Assembly: GCF_013366925.1 (NCBI RefSeq)
Contig: NZ_JAALDK010000001.1
Span: 5,702,001-5,766,000 of the forward strand
DNA: 64,000 nt
Reading direction: 5' to 3'
Source of the DNA: Paraburkholderia youngii
Lineage (GTDB): Bacteria > Pseudomonadota > Gammaproteobacteria > Burkholderiales > Burkholderiaceae
This document shows positions 24,943 through 33,201 of this stretch, one piece after another (within the stretch, counting starts at the first letter, position 1; every line of letters begins with the position of its first letter). The position numbers and the translations under genes were made by a program. The notes under the pieces were generated by a model. It was not told where the DNA came from. It was given only the letters and a program-made list of their open reading frames with translations, and did no database searches.

Positions 24943-26130
24943 TTAATGGCTGGGCGCGCTATCAGGAATCTGTACCGCCCAGTTAGGCGCGATCTTTAGC
25001 GAATGCCCGTTGTCGTTCGCCGTAATGCTCCACATTGGCCATTCCGACGCGCGAAACTGCGTGGCGCTGGCCAGCAGCATAACCACGGCAAAGCCACCCG
25101 CCAGTACCCTTGACAGCTTCGAGCTCGAGGTTGCGATCGACAGCAGCGCGGCCCAGAAAAAGAACAGCAAGGCGGGATAGATGTACCGGGCACCGAAGCC
25201 GTACCACTCCATGTGTAGCGAGTACGGAGTCGATCGCGCCGCGCCGAGCAACCAGATCATGCCCGCCATCGGCGCGAGCAGCAGACAGGCAAGAACCGCT
25301 CGCGAGCTCGCTACGACGAACACCAACACTATCGCCAGGATCAAGCCAGCGATGAGCGGAGCGCTATCCGGCGAAGGCAGCAGACCGCAAAACAGCTCGC
25401 GGATCATCCGGGCGCCATAACGCCACACATACGGCGCCGGGCCGAAATCGAGCGGCGGCGACGCATTGGTTGCGACCGCGTAAACCTGCCCCGCTACGCC
25501 CGCGGTGTACGCGAGCAGAAATCCAGTCTGACGAGATGAAAATTTCCCTCGACGCCACGCATAGATACAAGCCAGCACGGCAGGGCCGAACGTGATGATG
25601 CCAAACGGGCCCGTCAATGCAATGATGGCAGCCGCCAAGGCCCGAGGGCTATACCAGGATGTCGGCGGATTGAACAGGTTTTCCCACAGCAGAACGATGA
25701 GCGTCGGAAGGAGTATCCATTGAATATTCGTCACGTTCAGCAGCGTCTCGCCCGTCTGCGGGACCAGCAAAGGTCCGAGTGCGAGCAGCCCGGCGATGGG
25801 ACGCGAGAAAATCCGAAACGCGTGAGCCAAGTAGGCGCTCGAACCGGCCGTAATCAACGCACATGCCCACATGAAAAAGTACGGCGCCTCGTCGATCCGC
25901 GTCGTTTTCATCTGCAGCCACGCGACGAGACGCGGAACGAAATGCCAATAGCCGGAGTAGCCCTGCACGAATGACCGGATACCCAGTTCGTGCGCTTGCG
26001 CGATAAAGATCGTGGCGTCTTCGGCCCATAGAAAGCCGTGCTCGATGCGCTGTGGCGCCCGATACCACATGAGCAGCAACGCGCATAAGAACATCAGCAA
26101 TGGGAAAAGGCAGGTTTTCTCTCGCCGCAT
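24943..26130 (-). CDS. Polytopic membrane protein, probable GT-C-type transferase
   Basis: 395 residues with about ten hydrophobic helices. A WAEDATIF segment at residues 35-42, in the first external loop, fits the acidic pair of GT-C lipid-sugar-dependent glycosyltransferases. A large C-terminal periplasmic portion is absent. Lower G+C than the surrounding rml region. Last gene of the arabinofuranose operon, 97 bases after the preceding GT-C gene. It may add a sugar from polyprenyl phosphate on the periplasmic face; donor unproven. No Pfam family can be named with confidence. Confidence 0.65.
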   Translation of the reverse strand: MRREKTCLFPLLMFLCALLLMWYRAPQRIEHGFLWAEDATIFIAQAHELGIRSFVQGYSGYWHFVPRLVAWLQMKTTRIDEAPYFFMWACALITAGSSAYLAHAFRIFSRPIAGLLALGPLLVPQTGETLLNVTNIQWILLPTLIVLLWENLFNPPTSWYSPRALAAAIIALTGPFGIITFGPAVLACIYAWRRGKFSSRQTGFLLAYTAGVAGQVYAVATNASPPLDFGPAPYVWRYGARMIRELFCGLLPSPDSAPLIAGLILAIVLVFVVASSRAVLACLLLAPMAGMIWLLGAARSTPYSLHMEWYGFGARYIYPALLFFFWAALLSIATSSSKLSRVLAGGFAVVMLLASATQFRASEWPMWSITANDNGHSLKIAPNWAVQIPDSAPSH

Positions 26131-26227
26131 AACAGCAATTCGTTATTTCTTTAGAACAAAAGATGAGCAGAAATCGACTGCCGACTCGAACATCGAGTCG
26201 GCCGTTCACGAGTGCCACTGCGGCTTA

Positions 26228-27694
26228 TCAGGCTCGCGGCCCTTTTGCACATGTTTGAATCTGCTGCTGCGCCTGCGCGTCGTCACTACGCCGTAGCAGG
26301 CGGTAACCAGCGAAATCGAACGCGTCCACGGGCGCATACGCGTGGCTCGCGAGCAGGCAATTCGCGCTTGCCTCGAAGGACCACAGCGGCTCATGCACGA
26401 GAATGTAATCCGGGCTGTACTTCGAAAGCCAGGAGTAAGGATCCTTGCGAGCAATGTAGTCTGCGTTATATCGATTGATCAGCCCGAGAATGTCGATGAT
26501 GTGCCGGTCGGAATACCACCCCACGGTTCCGATCTCGACGCTTGCAACGACCGCATTACCCGGTGTGTTGGCTTTAATCCATTCACCGATATTCTTGTAT
26601 GCGTCCATCGGGCCACGCTGCACGTTCGCGATACCAAAGCTGTGGTAGACGAATCCGCTGGTGACGAGAAAAAACGCAAGGAACAGCGTTAGGAAAACAG
26701 TACTCTCCCTGGACCGCTCGTACGTGAAGCTGAGCACCTTCCACGCACCGACACCAACGAACAGCAAGCCGAAGAAGAAGAATGGCGCGTAGTACCAGTG
26801 GTAATTCGGAATATGCAGAAATACATAAAACGAACCCAGCAGCACGACATAAAGAACAACCAGCCACGTAATCCTTTTGCCGAGACTCGACAGCACGCCG
26901 ACGAGACCGACCGGCAGCATGAACGTGAGCAGTCGGAAATTGCCGCCGAAGAAAGCGTCCTTCATGTACTGCACGTGGAGAAAAATCAGTCCCTCGCCCC
27001 AGTACCCTGACTTGCCCTGTCCGAGCTTCGCATTACCGGTAGCCGGAAGAAACGCGCCGTAGTAGTAATAGTTAAAGATGAAATTGGCCGCGAGCAAAAT
27101 GACCGGCGCAACGACATACTTAACATGCGGCAGTTTTCTGTTCTTGATCAGGTAATCGACGACCACGACCAGGCCAAGGAACACACCTTCGCTGCGCGTG
27201 ATGAACAGCAGGCCCAGCACCACACCTAGACCAAAAAATTGCTCCCTGCGATAGAGTATTAATGCAAGCGCTGAGAGGAACAGAAACAGCGAAGTTTCCA
27301 TCCCAAAGGTGCTGTAAAAGTAATTGAAGGAAACGACGATCAGCGCACACAGCGTCTGTCCGTATTTCCCGCTAGCCAGCAGATGCGCTCCGGTGATCGC
27401 GGCCGCGCACAGGAATACGAACGACAAAAAGATCGTCGTGTACTGCAAATTTCCGGCCACCACGTTGGCCACGATCAGCAAGTAGGAATACAACGGCGAG
27501 GTCAGCCCGTTGAAGCGATCGCCCGCGTTGTAGGTGAGCCCTTGTCCGTCAAACAGATTGCGCAAGTATCGCAAATAGATCAGCGAATCATCGAGCTGAT
27601 AGTTGCGCGTCTGCCATGAGAGATAACCACCCACCGCAATGGTGACCACCAGTAGAAGCGCGTTCTCCGAAAGGTACTGTCTAAATCGTTGCAT
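26228..27694 (-). CDS. GT-C membrane glycosyltransferase, arabinosyltransferase-like
   Basis: 488 residues with about eleven membrane helices. The first periplasmic loop reads QLDDSLIYLRYLRNLFDGQG then NAGDRFNGLTSPL, closely following the D-D-x-x-I-x-x-R-Y...G-E-R-V-x-G-x-T-x-P-L pattern of mycobacterial AftB-type arabinofuranosyltransferases and relatives. It would use a polyprenyl-phosphate sugar, plausibly D-arabinofuranose made by the genes upstream in the same operon. G+C is lower here and AT-rich codons (AAA, AAT, TTA) are more frequent than in neighbours. The acceptor (O-antigen, pilin or core) is unknown. Confidence 0.78.
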   Translation of the reverse strand: MQRFRQYLSENALLLVVTIAVGGYLSWQTRNYQLDDSLIYLRYLRNLFDGQGLTYNAGDRFNGLTSPLYSYLLIVANVVAGNLQYTTIFLSFVFLCAAAITGAHLLASGKYGQTLCALIVVSFNYFYSTFGMETSLFLFLSALALILYRREQFFGLGVVLGLLFITRSEGVFLGLVVVVDYLIKNRKLPHVKYVVAPVILLAANFIFNYYYYGAFLPATGNAKLGQGKSGYWGEGLIFLHVQYMKDAFFGGNFRLLTFMLPVGLVGVLSSLGKRITWLVVLYVVLLGSFYVFLHIPNYHWYYAPFFFFGLLFVGVGAWKVLSFTYERSRESTVFLTLFLAFFLVTSGFVYHSFGIANVQRGPMDAYKNIGEWIKANTPGNAVVASVEIGTVGWYSDRHIIDILGLINRYNADYIARKDPYSWLSKYSPDYILVHEPLWSFEASANCLLASHAYAPVDAFDFAGYRLLRRSDDAQAQQQIQTCAKGPRA

Positions 27695-27769
27695 ATTCGT
27701 TGGTCAATATTTTTTTGATTACGCGCGCGCGGCAGTAGCGCAACTACAAAAATCAATGCATTGCCGCAA

Positions 27770-28168
27770 TCAGGCAAAAACGAACTTCTTGTCGAGCCGG
27801 TATTTGACGACGTAACCAATCACGAGGCCAATCACGCCTCCCGTAAACCGGGCAGGCTCGGAATGATAGATCGAGTCCGCGCCGAATTCGAAGCCCCAGA
27901 AAATCGCGGTAGTGGCGAGCCCCATCACCGTGTACAGCAGAAAACTCTGTATGCCGTGCGATAGATCGCGATGCTGGTATCGAAAGATCCACAGCTTGTC
28001 GAGCAGGAACTTCACCACCAGCCCGCCACCCGTTCCGACGACCACGGACAGCGGCACGCTGAACGCTCCCGAATAGGTGATCAGCGAGAGCTTCTGAAGA
28101 CCGATGTTCGCGGCGATCGAAATCGCCGCGAACATCGCGTAAAAGATCACGAGGCGCGAAGCGCTCAT
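27770..28168 (-). CDS. GtrA family membrane protein, probable polyprenyl-phosphate sugar flippase
   Basis: About 132 residues from ATG 28166-28168 (MSASRLVIFYAMFA); a GTG 30 bases upstream is also possible. Four hydrophobic helices with the paired GtrA signature KFLLDKLWIF and KYRLDKKFVF after helices 2 and 4. GtrA proteins are thought to move polyprenyl-phosphate monosaccharides to the periplasmic face. Between the DprE2-like reductase and the GT-C enzyme, it is the expected transporter of the arabinose donor. Confidence 0.88.
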   Translation of the reverse strand: MSASRLVIFYAMFAAISIAANIGLQKLSLITYSGAFSVPLSVVVGTGGGLVVKFLLDKLWIFRYQHRDLSHGIQSFLLYTVMGLATTAIFWGFEFGADSIYHSEPARFTGGVIGLVIGYVVKYRLDKKFVFA

Positions 28169-28247
28169 GGAAGTTGCCGATGAGTTCACGAGAGGCACAC
28201 CCGGTCAGAAAGATCGAACAACGCTTCACCGCGACGCGCGCAATGCA

Positions 28248-28988
28248 TCACAACGAGAGCCGCTTGAACACGCGGCCAGGAATGGAGCGAATGATCAGCA
28301 TGATGCCCCACCAGAACCACGGCGTATAAATGACATCCCTGCCCTTTTCCACTGCGCGCACGATATCGCCCGCGACCTTGTCCGCCGTAGCAACAAGCGG
28401 TCCCGGCAACGGAAGGCCCGCTGTCATTGGCGTAGCGACAAAACCAGGCTTGATCGTCACCACATGCGCGCCCGCTTTGAACAGGCGCGCGCGCAGACCC
28501 TCGCAAAACGCGGAGAGCGCGGCTTTGGCACTGCCGTACAGATAATTCGACTGGCGACCGCGATCGCCGGCCACCGACGATATCACCGCGATCGTGCCGC
28601 GCCGCTGCTGCTCGATCACAGTCGCGAAACGGGTCAGCAACGCGATGATCGACACGGCATTGGTATTGAACTCGCGGACCGCGACGTCGGCATCGTTCTG
28701 ACAATCCTGCTGGTCAGGCAGCGTACCGGGCGCCACCAGCACGATGTCGAGCGCGCCGAACTCGGCCGAACAGCGCTGCATCATGGCGGCATGTTCACCA
28801 AGCTGATCGATGTCCAACTGCTGGCACAGCACCTCTTGTGCACCACGCGCCTTCAGGTCGTCGGCAACCTGCTGGAGGCGCTCCATGTTGCGCGCGACGA
28901 GAAAGAAGCGCGCGCCCTGTTTAGCCCATTGCCGTGCACAGGCAATGGCGATCGCCGAAGTGGCGCCTACGATAACGATGTTTTTCAT
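28248..28988 (-). CDS. SDR reductase, DprE2-like (decaprenylphosphoryl 2-keto-pentose reductase)
   Basis: 246 residues. NAD-binding IVGATSAIAIACARQ at the N-terminus, catalytic VISSVAGDRGRQS with Ser, and YGSAKAAL with Tyr/Lys. In mycobacteria DprE2 reduces the 2-keto product of DprE1 to decaprenyl-phosphoryl-arabinose. The start at ATG 28986-28988 overlaps the DprE1-like stop by four bases (ATGA), which ties the two together as an epimerase pair. A start 21 bases earlier is possible. C-terminus ends in a hydrophobic WFWWGIMLIIRSIPG, consistent with membrane association. Confidence 0.88.
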   Translation of the reverse strand: MKNIVIVGATSAIAIACARQWAKQGARFFLVARNMERLQQVADDLKARGAQEVLCQQLDIDQLGEHAAMMQRCSAEFGALDIVLVAPGTLPDQQDCQNDADVAVREFNTNAVSIIALLTRFATVIEQQRRGTIAVISSVAGDRGRQSNYLYGSAKAALSAFCEGLRARLFKAGAHVVTIKPGFVATPMTAGLPLPGPLVATADKVAGDIVRAVEKGRDVIYTPWFWWGIMLIIRSIPGRVFKRLSL

Positions 28989-30301
28989 ACTCGAGTAGTT
29001 CGTTCCCAAAAGCGTGACAGCAAGGCCGGATCACGCAGCGCTTCGACCTGTTCCCACTGCGGATAGGCAGCGCGAAAATCTTCGCCCGACATATGCGCGT
29101 CCTTGGCAGGATACAGACGGCCGCCGCTCTCGCGCACGATCGCATCTAGCCGGTCGAAGAGCTTGCGATTCGATTCCTCGCGCTGCGGAAAATCGAGCGC
29201 GAGCGACGTGCCTTCGAGCGGAAAAGACAGCAAGCCCGGCGATTCGATGGCGCCGCAGCGCTTGAGCACGGCAAGTATCGACCCCGTGCCGCTGCGGGCA
29301 ATCGCGTCGAGAATGGCCCGCGTCGCGTCCCGCGCAACGGGCGCCGGCATCACGCATTGATACTGCTGAAAGCCCGAGCGGCCATAGATGCGATTCCATT
29401 CAAGCAGGCTGTCGAGCGGATAGAAGTACGAGTCGTAACTGACGGTCGAGCGAACCGCGTTCGCGCGCTGCCGCCGGTAGTACAGTTCGTTGAAGGCGTG
29501 CAGCGTCAAGCGGTTGAAAACGGGGATCGGCGACGTGAACGGCACCGTCCGCGTCTTGCGGCGTTCGACGTCGAGTCCGCCTTCGCAAGCGTGATCGCCG
29601 ACCATGAAAATGCCCCTGCCTAACGCGGCATCGCGACTCTGACAGTCCACCCACGCCACGCTGTACTCATGCAGTTCGTCGAGCCGTTCGGACAGCGCGA
29701 AGAACTCGTCGAGATTGGCGAAGCGAATGCTGGTCACGTCGAGCATGCTCGACTTGATCGGCATCAACTGGATTTCCGCCCACGTGATCAACCCGGTCAT
29801 GCCAAGGCCGCCAATCGTTGCGGCGAAGTACTCAGGGTGCAGGTCCGGCGTACATTCGAACTGCGCGCCGTCGCTGCGCAGCAAGGAGAAGCGACGCACA
29901 TGCCGGCCAAACGTGCCGCGCACATGGTGATTCTTGCCGTGCACGTCGTTGGCGATCGCGCCGCCCAAGGTCGCGTACTTCGTGCCCGGCGTCACCGGCA
30001 ACATCCATCCACGGGGAATCGCCACGTCGAGAATCTGCTCGAGCGTCATGCCAGGTTCAGCGCGCAACACGCCGTTTTGCCAGTCAGCCAGGATCAGCCG
30101 GTCCAGCGGCAGCGTCTGGACCACGTGCCCTGACGACGCGAGGCAACTGTCGCCGTAACTGCGCCCATTGCCAAACGCAAGGGTCGTGCGCTGCGCACCG
30201 CCGACACTTCGCCAGACGGCCGCGGCCGTATCGCGCCAGGCGATCGGATGGGCATCTTGCGGCGCGTACGGATAGCGCCCCCAGGATTGAACCTTGGACA
30301 T
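28985..30301 (-). CDS. FAD-linked oxidoreductase, DprE1-like (polyprenyl-phosphoryl-ribose oxidase)
   Basis: About 438 residues of the VAO/FAD_binding_4 type. FAD-binding TLAFGNGRSYGDSCLAS, ATLGGAIANDVHGKNHH and ATIGGLGMTGLITWAEI. In mycobacteria DprE1 oxidises decaprenyl-phosphoryl-ribose at C2. Start at ATG 30299-30301 (MSKVQSWGRYP) is two bases after the HAD-UbiA stop. At the place equivalent to the mycobacterial drug-target Cys387 (in a G-W-N-x-C-x-D-F stretch), this protein reads GTSLALDFP, so Cys is Ala. Function as ribose-to-arabinose epimerase half is inferred from DprE2 coupling. Confidence 0.9.
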   Translation of the reverse strand: MSKVQSWGRYPYAPQDAHPIAWRDTAAAVWRSVGGAQRTTLAFGNGRSYGDSCLASSGHVVQTLPLDRLILADWQNGVLRAEPGMTLEQILDVAIPRGWMLPVTPGTKYATLGGAIANDVHGKNHHVRGTFGRHVRRFSLLRSDGAQFECTPDLHPEYFAATIGGLGMTGLITWAEIQLMPIKSSMLDVTSIRFANLDEFFALSERLDELHEYSVAWVDCQSRDAALGRGIFMVGDHACEGGLDVERRKTRTVPFTSPIPVFNRLTLHAFNELYYRRQRANAVRSTVSYDSYFYPLDSLLEWNRIYGRSGFQQYQCVMPAPVARDATRAILDAIARSGTGSILAVLKRCGAIESPGLLSFPLEGTSLALDFPQREESNRKLFDRLDAIVRESGGRLYPAKDAHMSGEDFRAAYPQWEQVEALRDPALLSRFWERTTRV

Positions 30302-30303
30302 GG

Positions 30304-31728
30304 CTAGATCGCCATCCAGAACACCGCGCCGCATAGCGCCATGATGAGCCAGCTGCTTCGGTCTTTTGCCGCGAATATGATCGGGTCGTCATGCATGGAA
30401 CCGCGATGCGCGATGATCCACGTGCGGCTCACCCAGTAAAGCAGCAGAGGACAGGCCACCCAGATGTACTGCGGGTGCCGGTAGAGGCTCGCCGTATTGC
30501 CGTCCTGAATATAAAGAGCGAGAACCAGCACGGACAGATAGCCCGAGGCCGCGCCTAATGACGAAATTAACGGCAGATCGCTCGCGACATAGCCGCGGCC
30601 GCGCGACTTCACGAGGCCGCGCTCCTTCAATGCGTGCAGTTCCGCATACCGCTTGACGAGCGCGAGGCTGAGAAAAACGAACAGCGAAAACGCGAGCAGC
30701 CAGAACGAGAGCCGCGCATCGATCGCGGCGCTTCCGGCGATGATGCGCGTCGTATAAAGCATGGCCAGCACGACCACGTCCATCATGACTCGCCGCTTCA
30801 GATATAACGAATAGGCCAGCGTGAGTACGTAATATCCCAGCAAAACCAGCGCGAATTTATGAGGCAGGCAGAACCATGCGATCGCGCCGCCCACCACCAG
30901 CAGAACCGGAAAAAGCGCCGCGCCCCACACCAGCGGCAACGCGCCCGAGGCAAGCGGGCGTTTGCGCTTGGTCGGATGATGCCGGTCGTCCTCGAGATCG
31001 AGCAGATCGTTCAACAGGTAGACGCTCGACGCACAGACACCGAAGGCAAAAAAAGCGAGCAGCGCGGAAACGACCAGCGCGGCGTCCGACAGTTGATGCG
31101 CCGCGAGCAGCGGAACGAAAATCAGCAGATTTTTCAGCCACTGATGCAGTCGCAGCGACTTCGCCCACGTTCCCGGCCATGCGGAGCGCTGGTCGATCAC
31201 GCGCTCGACGTTGCCCTGCTTGCGGGCCGCGCGCTCTACGCCACTCGACGGATTGATCACATAGGCACGCTCAGCCGCGGCCCAGACTGTGACATCGTCG
31301 TGCGAATTGCCCGCGTAGTCGAAGCCTTTCTCGCCGAACTCGGCCACGAGCCTGTCGCGCTTGCGATGCGCGGACAGATTGATGTCGCTATGCGTGGCGA
31401 AGGTTTTGTCGAATAGTCCAAGATGATCGGCGATCGCATTCGCGTAGCGTTCATGGCTAGCGGTCGCCAGCACGAGCGAGCGCCCGGCGGCCCGTTCCTC
31501 CCTCAGCCACTCGATGACCGTGGGGTCGTAGGGCAGGACGGTGACGTCGATATCGGTCGCTTCGGCGAGGCGCGCTTTGAGCCCGGCTTTACCGCCGCGC
31601 ACGAACCACAGAAGCGGCTCGTAGAACCGATGCGGAGCGGATCGGGTAAAAGCAAAACCGCATTCAATCAGAACGTCCGAGCGAATGAGAGTTCCATCCA
31701 GATCGACAACGAGGGGTTTGCTACTCAT
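30304..31728 (-). CDS. HAD phosphatase fused to UbiA-type prenyltransferase (DPPR synthase-like)
   Basis: 474 residues with two domains. Residues ~1-200 are a HAD-like hydrolase: VVDLDGTLIRSD (nucleophile Asp), LATASHE, and YAGNSHDDV. Residues ~205-474 are a UbiA membrane transferase with about nine helices and NDLLDLEDDRHHPTKRKRP, the Asp-rich Mg/diphosphate motif, plus RRVMMDVVVLAMLYTTRI. In mycobacteria Rv3806c (UbiA) joins PRPP to decaprenyl phosphate, and a separate enzyme then removes the 5'-phosphate. The fused HAD domain could supply that missing phosphatase. First gene of the arabinofuranose operon. Confidence 0.88.
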   Translation of the reverse strand: MSSKPLVVDLDGTLIRSDVLIECGFAFTRSAPHRFYEPLLWFVRGGKAGLKARLAEATDIDVTVLPYDPTVIEWLREERAAGRSLVLATASHERYANAIADHLGLFDKTFATHSDINLSAHRKRDRLVAEFGEKGFDYAGNSHDDVTVWAAAERAYVINPSSGVERAARKQGNVERVIDQRSAWPGTWAKSLRLHQWLKNLLIFVPLLAAHQLSDAALVVSALLAFFAFGVCASSVYLLNDLLDLEDDRHHPTKRKRPLASGALPLVWGAALFPVLLVVGGAIAWFCLPHKFALVLLGYYVLTLAYSLYLKRRVMMDVVVLAMLYTTRIIAGSAAIDARLSFWLLAFSLFVFLSLALVKRYAELHALKERGLVKSRGRGYVASDLPLISSLGAASGYLSVLVLALYIQDGNTASLYRHPQYIWVACPLLLYWVSRTWIIAHRGSMHDDPIIFAAKDRSSWLIMALCGAVFWMAI

Positions 31729-32067
31729 TCAGTAAACCGTCGCAAAGCAGAAAAGAGTGTGGAAGGCGAAGCGATGTCGTAGAAATCGGTTCTGGCGCGT
31801 TCGATATCCTGACCGCGTAAAGCTGCGTCACGCTACCATCTCGCGCCCTGCCCTACAACCCGCCGCAAATTTACCTGTCAACTTATTGCCGACTGATTTA
31901 ACAACCATGAGCCTGCGAGATTTTGACGAAGCAGATTAATCAGTGTACCGGGCTCAACGGCGCAGATAATACCAACATCTCGCTTATAGGCCGAATTAGC
32001 GCGAACAAACGTGAATTAAACACCTTCGCAAGCTTTTCGGCGCAATACCGGGAAAGAAAATAGCGAC
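31729..32067. other. Promoter-bearing gap before the arabinofuranose operon
   Basis: 339 bases with a locally A+T-rich tract (about 31990-32065). It separates the GT operon end from the HAD-UbiA start on the same strand, so it should carry the promoter of the latter. No terminator hairpin with T-run was found, and no credible gene. Confidence 0.4.
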
Positions 32068-33201
32068 TCAGTAAGACAATACTTGCTCGTACAGCGATTT
32101 ATATGCGTTTCCCAACGCTGGCCCGGAAAATAGCCGCTCATATCGCTGCCGCGCCGCCGCCCCCATGCCGCGCGCCAGTGCTTCATCCAGCGCCAGCCGG
32201 TTGATCGCGGCGATCAGCGGTTCCGGCGCCTCCGGCGGCACGACGAAGCCCGTCACGCCATCCTCGTTGACGAACGACGTCCCGGACCCAACTTCGCAGC
32301 ACACCATCGGTTTGCCGAACATCGCAGCTTCGACCAGCACCATCCCGAACGCTTCGGAGCGCAAATGCGAGGGCAGCACCATCGCGCGACAGCCCTTGAG
32401 CAGCGCGACCTTTTCCTCATGCGTGACCTGGCCGGCAAACACGACGTTGCTCGCGCCACGCTGCCGCGCCAACGAGGCGAGCCGCTCGCGCTCCGGCCCG
32501 GAGCCTGCAATGACGATTTTGGCCTGCACATGCCGGGCGGCCTCGACGAGCGTATGCAGTCCCTTGTAGTAGCGCAACACGCCGAGCGCCAGAAAATACG
32601 GCTCGCCCGGCACCATACCGAGCCGGCTCTCGAGTTGGCGCTGCGCGTCGAGCGGCTGCGGCTCGTCGCGATAGTCGATGATGCCGAGCGGAATCGTCTT
32701 CAAACGCTCCTTCGACACGCACGCGGCGAGCGTCTCGCTGGTCCGCGCATAGGCCGGCGACGTCGCGACCACCGCGGACATGCTGCGCAGCGTGCGCCGC
32801 ATCAGCGGCCCATAGACAGTGCCGAGCAGCTTCTGCCGCACGATGTCGGAGTGGTACGTCATCACCGTCGGCTTCTTGGTGCGGCCGAGCAGATGCAAGA
32901 CGTCGGCGAACGGCCACGGGAAGTGAAAATGCACGACATCGGCCCAGTCGGCCATCTCGCGATACCTGACCACCGAGCACGGCCCGCCGAGATCGCACGA
33001 TGCAGGCGCGGCCCACGATTTCTCGCGGATCACCTGCCCTTCGGGACGCTCGACCACGGTCGGCGTCGGGCTCGGCGACAGGGTCAGGATGCGCGGTTCG
33101 ACGCCGCGCTCGCGCGTCGCCAGCGCAATCTGGCGGATCGCTTCCTGCAGGCCGCCGGGCGGGTCCGGGAAGTAGGTGCGGTACACATGAACGACCCTCA
33201 C
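32068..33201 (-). CDS. Glycosyltransferase family 4 (GTG start)
   Basis: 377 residues. The true start is GTG at 33199-33201, with a strong GGAGG upstream, and overlaps the TGA of the preceding GT by four bases; the much longer frame to 33675 is the shadow of that gene. N-terminal HVYRTYFPDPPGGLQEAIRQ, then DVVHFHFPWPF, FLALGVLRYYKGLHTLVEAA (donor domain) and EAFGMVLVE (E-x7-E). A classical GT4 such as mannosyl- or rhamnosyltransferases. Last gene of the five-gene operon starting with the CapK-like gene. GDP-mannose made by ManC is a plausible donor. Confidence 0.9.
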   Translation of the reverse strand: MRVVHVYRTYFPDPPGGLQEAIRQIALATRERGVEPRILTLSPSPTPTVVERPEGQVIREKSWAAPASCDLGGPCSVVRYREMADWADVVHFHFPWPFADVLHLLGRTKKPTVMTYHSDIVRQKLLGTVYGPLMRRTLRSMSAVVATSPAYARTSETLAACVSKERLKTIPLGIIDYRDEPQPLDAQRQLESRLGMVPGEPYFLALGVLRYYKGLHTLVEAARHVQAKIVIAGSGPERERLASLARQRGASNVVFAGQVTHEEKVALLKGCRAMVLPSHLRSEAFGMVLVEAAMFGKPMVCCEVGSGTSFVNEDGVTGFVVPPEAPEPLIAAINRLALDEALARGMGAAARQRYERLFSGPALGNAYKSLYEQVLSY

